Assembly: GCA_029287515.1 (NCBI GenBank)
Contig: JARFQZ010000083.1
Coordinates: 1-5,431, forward strand
Length of the DNA stretch: 5,431 nucleotides
Origin: Lysobacterales bacterium
Lineage (GTDB): Bacteria; Pseudomonadota; Gammaproteobacteria; Xanthomonadales; SZUA-36
Reading direction: 5' to 3'
The notes beneath the pieces are model-generated. The model worked only from the letters and a program-made list of their open reading frames with translations. It was not told where the DNA came from and searched no databases. Position numbers and translations under genes: made by a program. This document shows, piece after piece, positions 1 to 4,818 of the stretch; the first letter of the stretch is position 1, and each line of letters opens with the position of its first letter.

Positions 1-75
1 TCCCAGGTTTTCTAAGGAGTTTCGCTTCCCTGCTCCCGCAACTTCGTTGCGGAAGGCGGCTTCGCTCAACGGCAT
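1..75 (-). CDS. Possible 5' part of an unidentified gene, cut by the left window edge
   Basis: On the minus strand an ATG at 75-73 opens a frame of 25 codons that runs off the window without a stop. The peptide begins MPLSEAAFRNEVAGAG and I do not recognise it. An AGAGGT at 91-86 lies 10 nt before the ATG and is a fair ribosome binding site, and the tatD stop is only 31 bp upstream, so a second gene in a tatD operon is possible. Against this, a perfect 7-bp hairpin sits inside the frame. The plus strand is also nearly open here: one frame is open to a stop just before base 85 and reads PATSLRKAASLNGII at its end. Such short, multi-frame-open, hairpin-bearing segments are often dispersed intergenic repeats. 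Twenty-five codons cannot decide it. Confidence 0.3.
   Translation of the reverse strand, partial: MPLSEAAFRNEVAGAGKRNSLENLG
36..52. repeat. Perfect inverted repeat, 7-bp stem with 3-nt loop
   Basis: CCGCAAC, TTC, GTTGCGG forms a perfect 7-bp hairpin. It lies about 55 bp beyond the tatD stop in the direction of tatD transcription. No T-run follows on either strand, so it is not a convincing intrinsic terminator. It could be the core of a REP-like dispersed repeat or a transcript-stabilising structure. Copies elsewhere in the genome would be needed to decide. Confidence 0.5.
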
Positions 76-106
76 TATTTGAATGACCTCTGGCTGCGCC
101 AACCGG

Positions 107-907
107 TCAGTAAACTGATTCGGAAATCCGGAAAAACCGTCGTGCGTTGGCGGTGGTTTGCCTGGCCAGGTCTTCGGGGTGTTCGTTCCTGGCGGCGGCC
201 AGGGTTCCAAGGGTCCAGGGAAGCCATCGGGGTTCGTTCCGGTGGCTTTTCACCTTTGGCCTGAGGTTTCGGGGTTTCAGGTAAGGGGCGTCGGTTTCAA
301 TCATCAGGCGGTCGGCGGGTATGTCGCCGAGGAACTCCTTCATATGAGTGCCGCGCCTTTCATCACAGATCCATCCTGTAATCCCGATATGGCAATCCAG
401 GTCGAGGTAGTCGTGAAGCTCTTGTTGGTTGCCCGTAAAACAATGCACCACGATGTCGCTCAGGCGATCCCTGTTTTCACGGAGGATGGCATGAAAATCT
501 TCGTGCGCATCCCGCATGTGCAGGAATAACGGCAGACCGGAGTCTGCCCCGATTGAAAGCTGGCGGCGGAACACGTCCCGCTGGATGTCGCGGGGAGAAA
601 AATCACGGAAATAATCGAGCCCGGTTTCCCCGACGGCGACAACTTCCTTTTCTGCGGCAAGCTTTCTCAACCGGACCTCGGTTTCTTCGGTGAAATCGGA
701 TGCATGGTGCGGGTGCACCCCTGCCGTGGCAAACAATGTCCCCGGATACTGCCTCGCCAGCCCCAGGGCATCATGGCTGCCTTCGTCGCTCGCTCCGGTC
801 ACGATCATCTGCGCCACGCCGGCCTGTTGTGCAAGCTCCAGTACTTTCTCGCGATCGCTGTCAAAGGAGTCGTGGGTCAGGTTGCAGCCGATATCTATCA
901 ATTCCAT
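107..907 (-). CDS. tatD: TatD family metal-dependent 3'-5' exonuclease
   Basis: This is a 266-residue cytoplasmic TatD nuclease; the E. coli protein has 260. TatD enzymes are TIM-barrel metallohydrolases that degrade single-stranded DNA and RNA from the 3' end and are linked to oxidative DNA damage repair. Visible family motifs in order are the N-terminal DIGCNLT (residues 5-11, where other family members carry HxH), GVHPH (63-67), GETGLD (93-98) with metal ligand E94, FLHMRDAHE (128-136), HCFTG (155-159), GITGWICDERRG (175-186) and ETDAPYL (204-210) with D206. The close match to E. coli around the ITGW-CDERRG segment supports true TatD rather than the paralogues YcfH or YjjV. I chose the ATG at 907 because MELIDIGCNLT aligns with known N-termini. 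An ATG at 916 and a TTG at 967 are alternatives, and none has a good Shine-Dalgarno. A TATAAA at 922-917 could be a -10, but no -35 is evident. The gene is divergent from ubiA. Confidence 0.96.
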   Translation of the reverse strand: MELIDIGCNLTHDSFDSDREKVLELAQQAGVAQMIVTGASDEGSHDALGLARQYPGTLFATAGVHPHHASDFTEETEVRLRKLAAEKEVVAVGETGLDYFRDFSPRDIQRDVFRRQLSIGADSGLPLFLHMRDAHEDFHAILRENRDRLSDIVVHCFTGNQQELHDYLDLDCHIGITGWICDERRGTHMKEFLGDIPADRLMIETDAPYLKPRNLRPKVKSHRNEPRWLPWTLGTLAAARNEHPEDLARQTTANARRFFRISESVY

Positions 908-985
908 GGCGCGCATTTTATAGGAATTGGGCTGCACATCCAGTGGCTTGCTTGCACTCCTGGGCAAAGCGGTCAGAATATCGTG

Positions 986-1861
986 ATGGAAATACAGTGG
1001 AACGCTTACTGGCGCCTGATGCGCTTCGACAAGCCGATTGGCATCCTGCTGCTGCTCTGGCCAACCTGGTGGGCGCTTTTATTTGCGGGCCAGGGGCTGC
1101 CTTCACTGAAGAACGTGTTTATTTTCACCTGCGGCGTCGTCCTGATGCGCGCAGCGGGTTGCGTCATGAACGACATTGCCGACCGGGATTTCGACCCGCA
1201 TGTCGAGCGCACGCGTCAGCGGCCACTGGCTTCCGGTGAGCTTTCCCTGAAACAGGCGCTTTGGCTGTTTGTTGTCCTGATGGGGCTGGCCTTCGTGCTG
1301 GTGTTGTTCACCAATCCCCTGACCATAAAACTGGCGCTGGTGGGAGCGACACTGGCGGCGAGTTATCCGTTCTTCAAGCGATTTACCCATCTGCCGCAAG
1401 TGGTACTCGGCATCGCGTTTGGCTGGGGAATACCAATGGCCTTTGCAGCAGAAAATTCCAGCGTTCCGCCGCTGGCCTGGTGGTTGCTGGCAGTCAACAC
1501 CCTCTGGTCGGTGATTTACGACACGCTGTATGCCATGGTCGATCGCGAAGACGACCTCAAGGTGGGTATCAAGTCCACGGCGATCCTGTTCGGCAGATTC
1601 GATGTGGTGATTATCGGGGTGCTGATGCTGCTGATGCTTTTCTTGCTGACCGCAATCGGCTGGCGGCTTGTGCTTGGCTGGCCCTGGTTTGCAGCGGTGC
1701 TGGTTTCCGCCGTGCTGTTCGCACGGCAACTGGCCAGTGTTCGCACGAGAGACCGGGATGCCTGCTTCAAGGCATTCCTGGGAAACAACTGGGTTGGGGT
1801 CATGATATTTCTTGGCGCATTGGGGCACTTCATTCTTGCCGGGGCCTATTCATCCGGTTGA
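986..1861 (+). CDS. ubiA: 4-hydroxybenzoate octaprenyltransferase
   Basis: This 291-residue inner-membrane protein is the full length of the family. UbiA attaches the polyprenyl tail to 4-hydroxybenzoate, making 3-polyprenyl-4-hydroxybenzoate, the committed membrane step of ubiquinone synthesis. The first Asp-rich, Mg-diphosphate-binding motif is NDIADRDFD (62-70). The second is YDTLYAMVDREDD (178-190), followed by the conserved KVGIKSTAILFG (192-203). LMRFDKPIGILLLLWPTWWA (11-30) and THLPQVVLGIAFGWGIPMAFA (134-154) match the E. coli protein closely. About eight to nine hydrophobic helices are visible between these motifs. The ATG at 986 gives the family's normal N-terminus. A GTG directly before it (983) is an alternative, and neither has a clear Shine-Dalgarno. 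ubiC, its frequent upstream partner, is not here; tatD lies divergently instead. The 3' end overlaps the convergent comF by 16 bp. Confidence 0.98.
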   Translation: MEIQWNAYWRLMRFDKPIGILLLLWPTWWALLFAGQGLPSLKNVFIFTCGVVLMRAAGCVMNDIADRDFDPHVERTRQRPLASGELSLKQALWLFVVLMGLAFVLVLFTNPLTIKLALVGATLAASYPFFKRFTHLPQVVLGIAFGWGIPMAFAAENSSVPPLAWWLLAVNTLWSVIYDTLYAMVDREDDLKVGIKSTAILFGRFDVVIIGVLMLLMLFLLTAIGWRLVLGWPWFAAVLVSAVLFARQLASVRTRDRDACFKAFLGNNWVGVMIFLGALGHFILAGAYSSG

Positions 1862-2577
1862 GCCCGCGGCTCGGGCGCCCTGGCCGCCACCCAGATGGAA
1901 ACCTTCCTGATTCCTTCAGCTTGCAGGGCCCGGGTACACTCGGACAGGGTGGCGCCCGTGGTAAGGACGTCGTCGACCAGGGCGATGTGACGAACATAAT
2001 CGTGCTGCCGGCTGGTCAATCGGCAACGGAAAGCCCCCTTGATATTGATCCGCCGGCTGATCGCATCCAGCCCCGAATGCGCCCGCGTTCGCCGGCGTCG
2101 GCACAACAAGCCGGGGTACACAGGGACCCCCAGGTGTTTTCCGGTGTGCCTGGCCAGCAATTCCGACTGGTTGAATGCCCGGGCCAGGTACCTTGTCCGG
2201 TGCAGCGGAACCGGCACGATGGCATCGGGCGGGTGAATGCAGCGGTTCGCCACGGCCCGGGTCAGTTCCTGTGCCAGCAACTGGCCGCAGGCCAGGCTCC
2301 GGGAAAATTTGAAGCGGCGAACGAGCTGATCCACGGGAAATCCGTAGACCAGGGCCGCGACGGCCGAGTTCCAGGGCACTGCATATTTTTCACATTGGCT
2401 GCAGACCGTGTCTCCAGGGTCCGCCAGGGGCAGGGAGCACTTGCGGCAGCAATCGCCGATGCGTGGCAGTTCATCCGAGCATGGCGCACAGATATTGGTC
2501 GTGCCACTTGCGTAACCACACAGAATGCAATGCCTGGGTAACAAGTTATCGATGGACCACTGCAGCCATGACTTCAT
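1846..2577 (-). CDS. comF: ComF/GntX family phosphoribosyltransferase-fold protein
   Basis: This is a 243-residue protein with the two-part ComF layout. An N-terminal cysteine-rich domain has four CxxC pairs (C17/C20, C30/C33, C44/C47, C59/C62) that probably bind zinc. A type I phosphoribosyltransferase domain follows, with VPVPLHRTRYLARAFNQSEL (121-140) and the PRPP-loop-like VDDVLTTGATL (201-211). In Gram-positive bacteria ComF acts in DNA uptake during transformation. The Gram-negative counterpart GntX/YhgH was linked genetically to use of DNA as a nutrient or to gluconate uptake, and its biochemical reaction is not settled. Two usually conserved positions differ: the RGFNQ motif reads RAFNQ (133-137), and the Gln in the TxxQ segment before RxxN is His167. 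The start was chosen because LLPRHCILCG is the typical beginning of the zinc domain. There is no obvious Shine-Dalgarno. The gene is divergent from bioC. Confidence 0.94.
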   Translation of the reverse strand: MKSWLQWSIDNLLPRHCILCGYASGTTNICAPCSDELPRIGDCCRKCSLPLADPGDTVCSQCEKYAVPWNSAVAALVYGFPVDQLVRRFKFSRSLACGQLLAQELTRAVANRCIHPPDAIVPVPLHRTRYLARAFNQSELLARHTGKHLGVPVYPGLLCRRRRTRAHSGLDAISRRINIKGAFRCRLTSRQHDYVRHIALVDDVLTTGATLSECTRALQAEGIRKVSIWVAARAPEPRAQPDE

Positions 2578-2623
2578 CTGTCCAGACTAGGCTTTTTTCG
2601 AAAGAGATACGTCGGGATTTGGA

Positions 2624-2632
2624 TGCGATAAA
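2624..2632 (+). promoter_or_regulatory. Possible extended -10 promoter of bioC
   Basis: TG at 2624-2625, one base, then GATAAA at 2627-2632 resembles an extended -10 element (four of six matches to TATAAT plus the TG). It would start transcription near 2639 and give a leader of about 28 nt before the bioC ATG. No convincing -35 lies 16-18 bp upstream. I looked for a BirA-type biotin operator (TTGTAAACC and its inverted partner) in the 89-bp gap and saw none. Confidence 0.33.
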
Positions 2633-2666
2633 CTGTCAGAATCAACTTCTTTTCCCCGGAACCGTT

Positions 2667-3530
2667 ATGCCAGACCTTCGGCAGATCAACGAAACATTCG
2701 AGCGCATTGCCGGCCAATATGACCAGCACGCAGCGCTGGAGCAGGAAGTGTGCCGCCGCCTGCTGGAGCGCACAGCCTTCCACCGGCGTACTCCGCTTCA
2801 GATCCTCGACCTGGGCTGCGGCACCGGCCAGGCAAGCGCCGAGTTGAAGCGTACATTCAGAAAAGCCCGGGTCATCGCGCTCGACTCGTCCCGCGCGATG
2901 CTGGCCCAGGTGCGGCGGCGTTCCACGATGCTGCGTCCTTTGAAAACCGTGTGTGCCGACATCGGGGCTCTCCCATTTTCTTCCCAATCGGCCGACCTGG
3001 TCTTTTCGAACCTCGCCAGTTTCTGGTGCGCGGATCCGATGGCCATGTTTTCGGAATTTCGCCGCGTGTTGAAGCCGGATGGAATGCTTTTGTTCAGCAC
3101 ACTGGCCCCGGGTACCCTGCGGGAACTCGATGAAGCCTGGTCCGGAACAGAGTCGGCGATCCGGATCCCGGATTTCCCTGACTTGCTGGAAATCGGGGAC
3201 GCGCTGATGGCCGCCGGGTTCCGCGAACCTGTCATGGATACGGAAAAAATTGTCTTGAGCTATTCTCGTCTTGACGATCTCCTCGACGAGCTGGAGGCAA
3301 CCGGTATGTCCCTTCTGGTCGGTGGCTGGAACAGGTCCGCGCCTGATATGGCTGGTCTGGAACGGGCCTACCCGCGAACAGCAGGCGAGGAGAAATTTTT
3401 GCTGAGTTTTGAAATCAACTACGGAGTCTCGTACGGGCCTGCTGAAGGGCAGCCGGTCAAAACGAGCGGTGGCGACGTCGCCACTTTCTCTGTTGATTCA
3501 TTGAAGAGCACTGCGCGCAAAAAGTCCTGA
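2667..3530 (+). CDS. bioC: Malonyl-ACP O-methyltransferase (biotin synthesis)
   Basis: This is a 287-residue class I SAM-dependent methyltransferase of the BioC type. BioC methylates the free carboxyl of malonyl-ACP so that fatty-acid enzymes can extend it to pimeloyl-ACP, the first stage of biotin synthesis in the cytoplasm. The SAM-binding glycine loop is ILDLGCGTG (46-54), the ribose-binding acidic residue is D73 in VIALDSS, and ADIGALPF (97-104) is the adenine-side motif. Features specific to BioC rather than a generic methyltransferase are the N-terminal FERIAGQYDQHAALE (11-25), SNLASFWC (114-121, E. coli SNLAVQWC), FSTLAPGTLRELDEAW (143-158) and the C-terminal YGVSYGP followed by VATFSVDSLK. 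The ATG at 2667 is preceded only by a weak GGAA. The open frame extends upstream to 2463, but that part overlaps comF and carries no family similarity. No other bio gene is in the window, so its role rests on sequence alone. Confidence 0.87.
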   Translation: MPDLRQINETFERIAGQYDQHAALEQEVCRRLLERTAFHRRTPLQILDLGCGTGQASAELKRTFRKARVIALDSSRAMLAQVRRRSTMLRPLKTVCADIGALPFSSQSADLVFSNLASFWCADPMAMFSEFRRVLKPDGMLLFSTLAPGTLRELDEAWSGTESAIRIPDFPDLLEIGDALMAAGFREPVMDTEKIVLSYSRLDDLLDELEATGMSLLVGGWNRSAPDMAGLERAYPRTAGEEKFLLSFEINYGVSYGPAEGQPVKTSGGDVATFSVDSLKSTARKKS

Positions 3531-3540
3531 ACCTGAGTCT

Positions 3541-3569
3541 TTGCCAAATGCCCCTCTCTGGGCTATGAT
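3541..3569 (+). promoter_or_regulatory. Strong sigma70-type promoter for the intergenic small RNA
   Basis: TTGCCA (3541-3546, five of six consensus bases), exactly 17 bp of spacer, then TATGAT (3564-3569, five of six). This is by far the best promoter in the window, and it begins 11 bp after the bioC stop. Transcription should begin around 3575-3577. A perfect 10-bp palindrome, TGATTAATCA (3566-3575), overlaps the -10 and the start point. It could be a regulator site or simply AT-rich promoter sequence. Confidence 0.75.
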
Positions 3570-3622
3570 TAATCAAGGGCAAAATTATTTCTGAAATATT
3601 CTAGAATCGATCAAATCGGATT

Positions 3623-3642
3623 TGTCGTCCCCCCTTACGGCA
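3623..3642 (+). other. RNA hairpin 1 with C-rich loop
   Basis: UGUCGU (3623-3628) pairs with ACGGCA (3637-3642), including one U-G wobble, and closes an eight-base loop of six C and two U. The stem is short but the loop is strikingly homogeneous. It carries the first of the three CCCCUU copies (3631-3636). The flanking bases are U-U mismatches, so the stem does not extend. Confidence 0.55.
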
Positions 3643-3705
3643 TTTCCGGTTCGAGACCGGTGTTCCCCTTGCACTAGGTCTCACGAAAGGGCCGGTTGAC
3701 CCCTT
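3631..3705 (+). repeat. Three spaced copies of CCCCTT
   Basis: CCCCTT occurs at 3631-3636, 3665-3670 and 3700-3705, with start-to-start distances of 34 and 35 nt. The first and third copies share a longer context, CCCCTTAC followed by one or two bases and GG. All three fall in predicted hairpin loops of the small RNA, which argues against chance. Confidence 0.75.
3653..3682 (+). other. RNA hairpin 2 with C-rich loop
   Basis: GAGACC (3653-3658) and GGUCUC (3677-3682) pair perfectly. Inside them GUG (3660-3662) pairs with CAC (3672-3674), leaving the apical loop UUCCCCUUG. Two competing folds are visible. CCGGU/ACCGG (3646-3650 with 3656-3660) would form a smaller hairpin. CAAGGG at 3574-3579 could pair with CCCUUG at 3666-3671 and mask the loop. 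Confidence 0.5.
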
Positions 3706-3724
3706 ACCGGCCCTTTCTCTTTTT
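3685..3724 (+). terminator. Strong intrinsic terminator of the small RNA (and of bioC read-through)
   Basis: A perfect 12-bp stem (3685-3696 with 3706-3717) with a GC-rich centre GGGCCGG and a 9-nt loop is followed by TCTTTTT. It works for plus-strand transcription. On the minus strand the sequence after the stem is GTGAGACC with no U-run, so it should not stop zapE transcripts well. Its T-run touches the zapE stop codon at 3724-3726. Confidence 0.92.
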
Positions 3725-4812
3725 CAGGGCAGGTGCGGCCGGCCCAGGTATTCCCGCGATTGCATCTCTGTCAGCCTGCTGGCGGTGCGTTCAAATTCAA
3801 ACTCCAGCATCCTGCCGCGGTAAAGCTCCTTGATGGGCACCTGAGCTGAAATCAGCAATTTGACGTTGCGGTCATAGAATTCATCGATCATCATGACGAA
3901 CCGCCTGGCGGCATCTGAATCCTGTTCGCCCAGTTGCGGCATGTCGGAGAGCACGACGGTGTTGAACGCCCTGGCAATCTCGATGTAGTCGATTGCGCCG
4001 CGAGGTTTGCCACATAATTCTTCAAACCCGAACCAGATGATGCCGTCACCACGCCGGCGTGCATGGAAGTTACGCCCGTTGATGTCCAGGTCGTGGTTCA
4101 TTTCACATTCTGCGGCCATGCGGTCGAAGCTTTCCGTCATGACACGCTCCGCCATTTCGTCCAGCGGGTAGTGAAATATTGCCGATTGTTCGAGGATCCG
4201 CAGGCGGTAGTCCGTATCACCCGGCAACTCGATGACCCGGTTGTGGTTTTTGAGCAGGTCAATGGCAGGCAGGAATTTGGCACGTTGCAGACCATCCCGG
4301 TAGAGCTCATCAGGCGGTATGTTCGAGGTTGTCACTAGTGTTACCCCGTTATTGAACAGGTTTTTGAACAAGCCGCCGAGCAACATCGCATCAGCGATAT
4401 CAGAAACAAAAAACTCATCCAGGCAGAGAACACTGCAGTCCCTGGCCCATTCAGCCGCTATTCGTGGCAGGGGATCACTGACCGTTCCATGTTGCTTCAG
4501 ATCATTGTGAACCCGTTGCATGAATCGGTGAAAATGAACCCGCAGTTTACGTTGCACCGGCAAGTGCTCGTAAAAAAGGTCCATCAGCCAGGTTTTGCCA
4601 CGCCCGACACTTCCCCAGATGTAAAGTCCCCTGACGTATTCTGGCCGATGACGGCGGATTCGATCCAGAATCGTTGGTTGACGCTGTCTTTGGAGGGAAT
4701 GCCACAGATCATCCAGGGCTTTTGCAACTTCGACTTGAGCCGGGTCCGGCTCAAATTCATCCTGCCGGGTGAGCGTGTGGTACTGCCGGAGCGGGGAGGG
4801 TTTCGGTGACAC
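3724..4812 (-). CDS. zapE: Cell division protein ZapE (AFG1-like ATPase)
   Basis: This is a 362-residue P-loop ATPase, near the 375 of E. coli ZapE. ZapE associates with the Z-ring during constriction and in E. coli is needed under anaerobic or heat stress; its mitochondrial relative is AFG1/LACE1. Walker A is GSVGRGKT (67-74) and Walker B is VLCLDEFFVSDI (128-139). SNIPPDELYRDGLQRAKFLP (163-182) carries the sensor-1 Asn, and FVMMIDEFYDRNVKL (305-319) and RLTEMQSREYL (346-356) are the conserved C-terminal blocks. RGLYIWGSVGRGKTWLMDLF matches E. coli nearly residue for residue. The start is a GTG: the in-frame codon three positions earlier is TAA, which is also the stop of the upstream hydrolase, and the next Met is after the Walker A motif. 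No Shine-Dalgarno is visible, so translation probably depends on coupling to the hydrolase gene. The short N-terminus SPLRQY is typical. Confidence 0.97.
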   Translation of the reverse strand: MSPKPSPLRQYHTLTRQDEFEPDPAQVEVAKALDDLWHSLQRQRQPTILDRIRRHRPEYVRGLYIWGSVGRGKTWLMDLFYEHLPVQRKLRVHFHRFMQRVHNDLKQHGTVSDPLPRIAAEWARDCSVLCLDEFFVSDIADAMLLGGLFKNLFNNGVTLVTTSNIPPDELYRDGLQRAKFLPAIDLLKNHNRVIELPGDTDYRLRILEQSAIFHYPLDEMAERVMTESFDRMAAECEMNHDLDINGRNFHARRRGDGIIWFGFEELCGKPRGAIDYIEIARAFNTVVLSDMPQLGEQDSDAARRFVMMIDEFYDRNVKLLISAQVPIKELYRGRMLEFEFERTASRLTEMQSREYLGRPHLP

Positions 4813-4818
4813 CCGGCT

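Larger units (their letters stand above)
3576..3724 (+). ncRNA. Candidate trans-acting small RNA with three CCCCUU-loop hairpins
   Basis: A transcript of about 149 nt is bounded by a near-consensus promoter and an intrinsic terminator, with no credible ORF inside. The 5' part (about 3576-3622) is AU-rich and largely unpaired in my hand folding, which would suit Hfq. Hairpin 1 is at 3623-3642 (6-bp stem, loop CCCCCCUU). Hairpin 2 is at 3653-3682: stem GAGACC/GGUCUC, a small internal loop, GUG/CAC, loop UUCCCCUUG. Hairpin 3 is the terminator at 3685-3717 (12-bp stem, loop UGACCCCUU). CCCCUU is thus displayed in all three loops. It is complementary to AAGGGG, close to a Shine-Dalgarno, so pairing with ribosome binding sites of many mRNAs is a reasonable inference. 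Xanthomonas sX13 and the Neisseria sibling RNAs use C-rich loops in a similar way. I recognise no direct sequence kinship to them, nor to 6S, SRP RNA, tmRNA or Spot 42. The targets are unknown. Confidence 0.66.

Noticed and set aside
908..967. Longer TatD starting at a TTG (967)
   Set aside because: TTG is a poor start, the added 20 residues are not family-like, and the extension would consume most of the divergent promoter region.
704..985. Upstream extension of the ubiA frame to a 385-residue protein
   Set aside because: The extra N-terminal residues lie antisense over tatD and have no UbiA similarity. The family N-terminus begins at 986.
917..985. Promoter for ubiA (TTGCAC at 952 with AGAATA or CAGAAT near 975)
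   Set aside because: The -35 matches at only three bases and the resulting start would fall at the ATG itself. It is too weak to annotate.
1103..1828. 241-residue frame antisense to ubiA
   Set aside because: Its composition is that of a shadow frame (rich in Gln, His, Arg and Pro) over a strongly supported membrane protein gene.
1860..1872. GAGCC-CGC-GGCTC hairpin at the ubiA/comF junction
   Set aside because: It lies within comF coding sequence and has no T-run on either side, so it is not supported as a terminator.
1261..2541. 426-residue plus-strand frame
   Set aside because: It overlaps ubiA in another frame and runs antisense through all of comF. No motif is visible, so it is a GC-rich shadow.
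2463..2666. N-terminal extension of bioC to 355 residues
   Set aside because: It overlaps the comF coding region and lacks BioC similarity. The ATG at 2667 restores the normal family start.
3614..3624. AATCGGATTTG, a string I remember from E. coli Spot 42 RNA
   Set aside because: Only 11 bases agree, flanking sequence and structure differ, and polA, the usual neighbour of spf, is absent.
3646..3660. tRNA-like T-arm (CCGGTTCGAGACCGG)
   Set aside because: No acceptor stem, anticodon arm or D-arm can be placed around it. The resemblance is limited to the GGTTCGA string.
3622..3699. Short frame beginning at TTG inside the intergenic gap
   Set aside because: It has a weak start codon and no Shine-Dalgarno, and its sequence is fully accounted for by RNA hairpins and the terminator.
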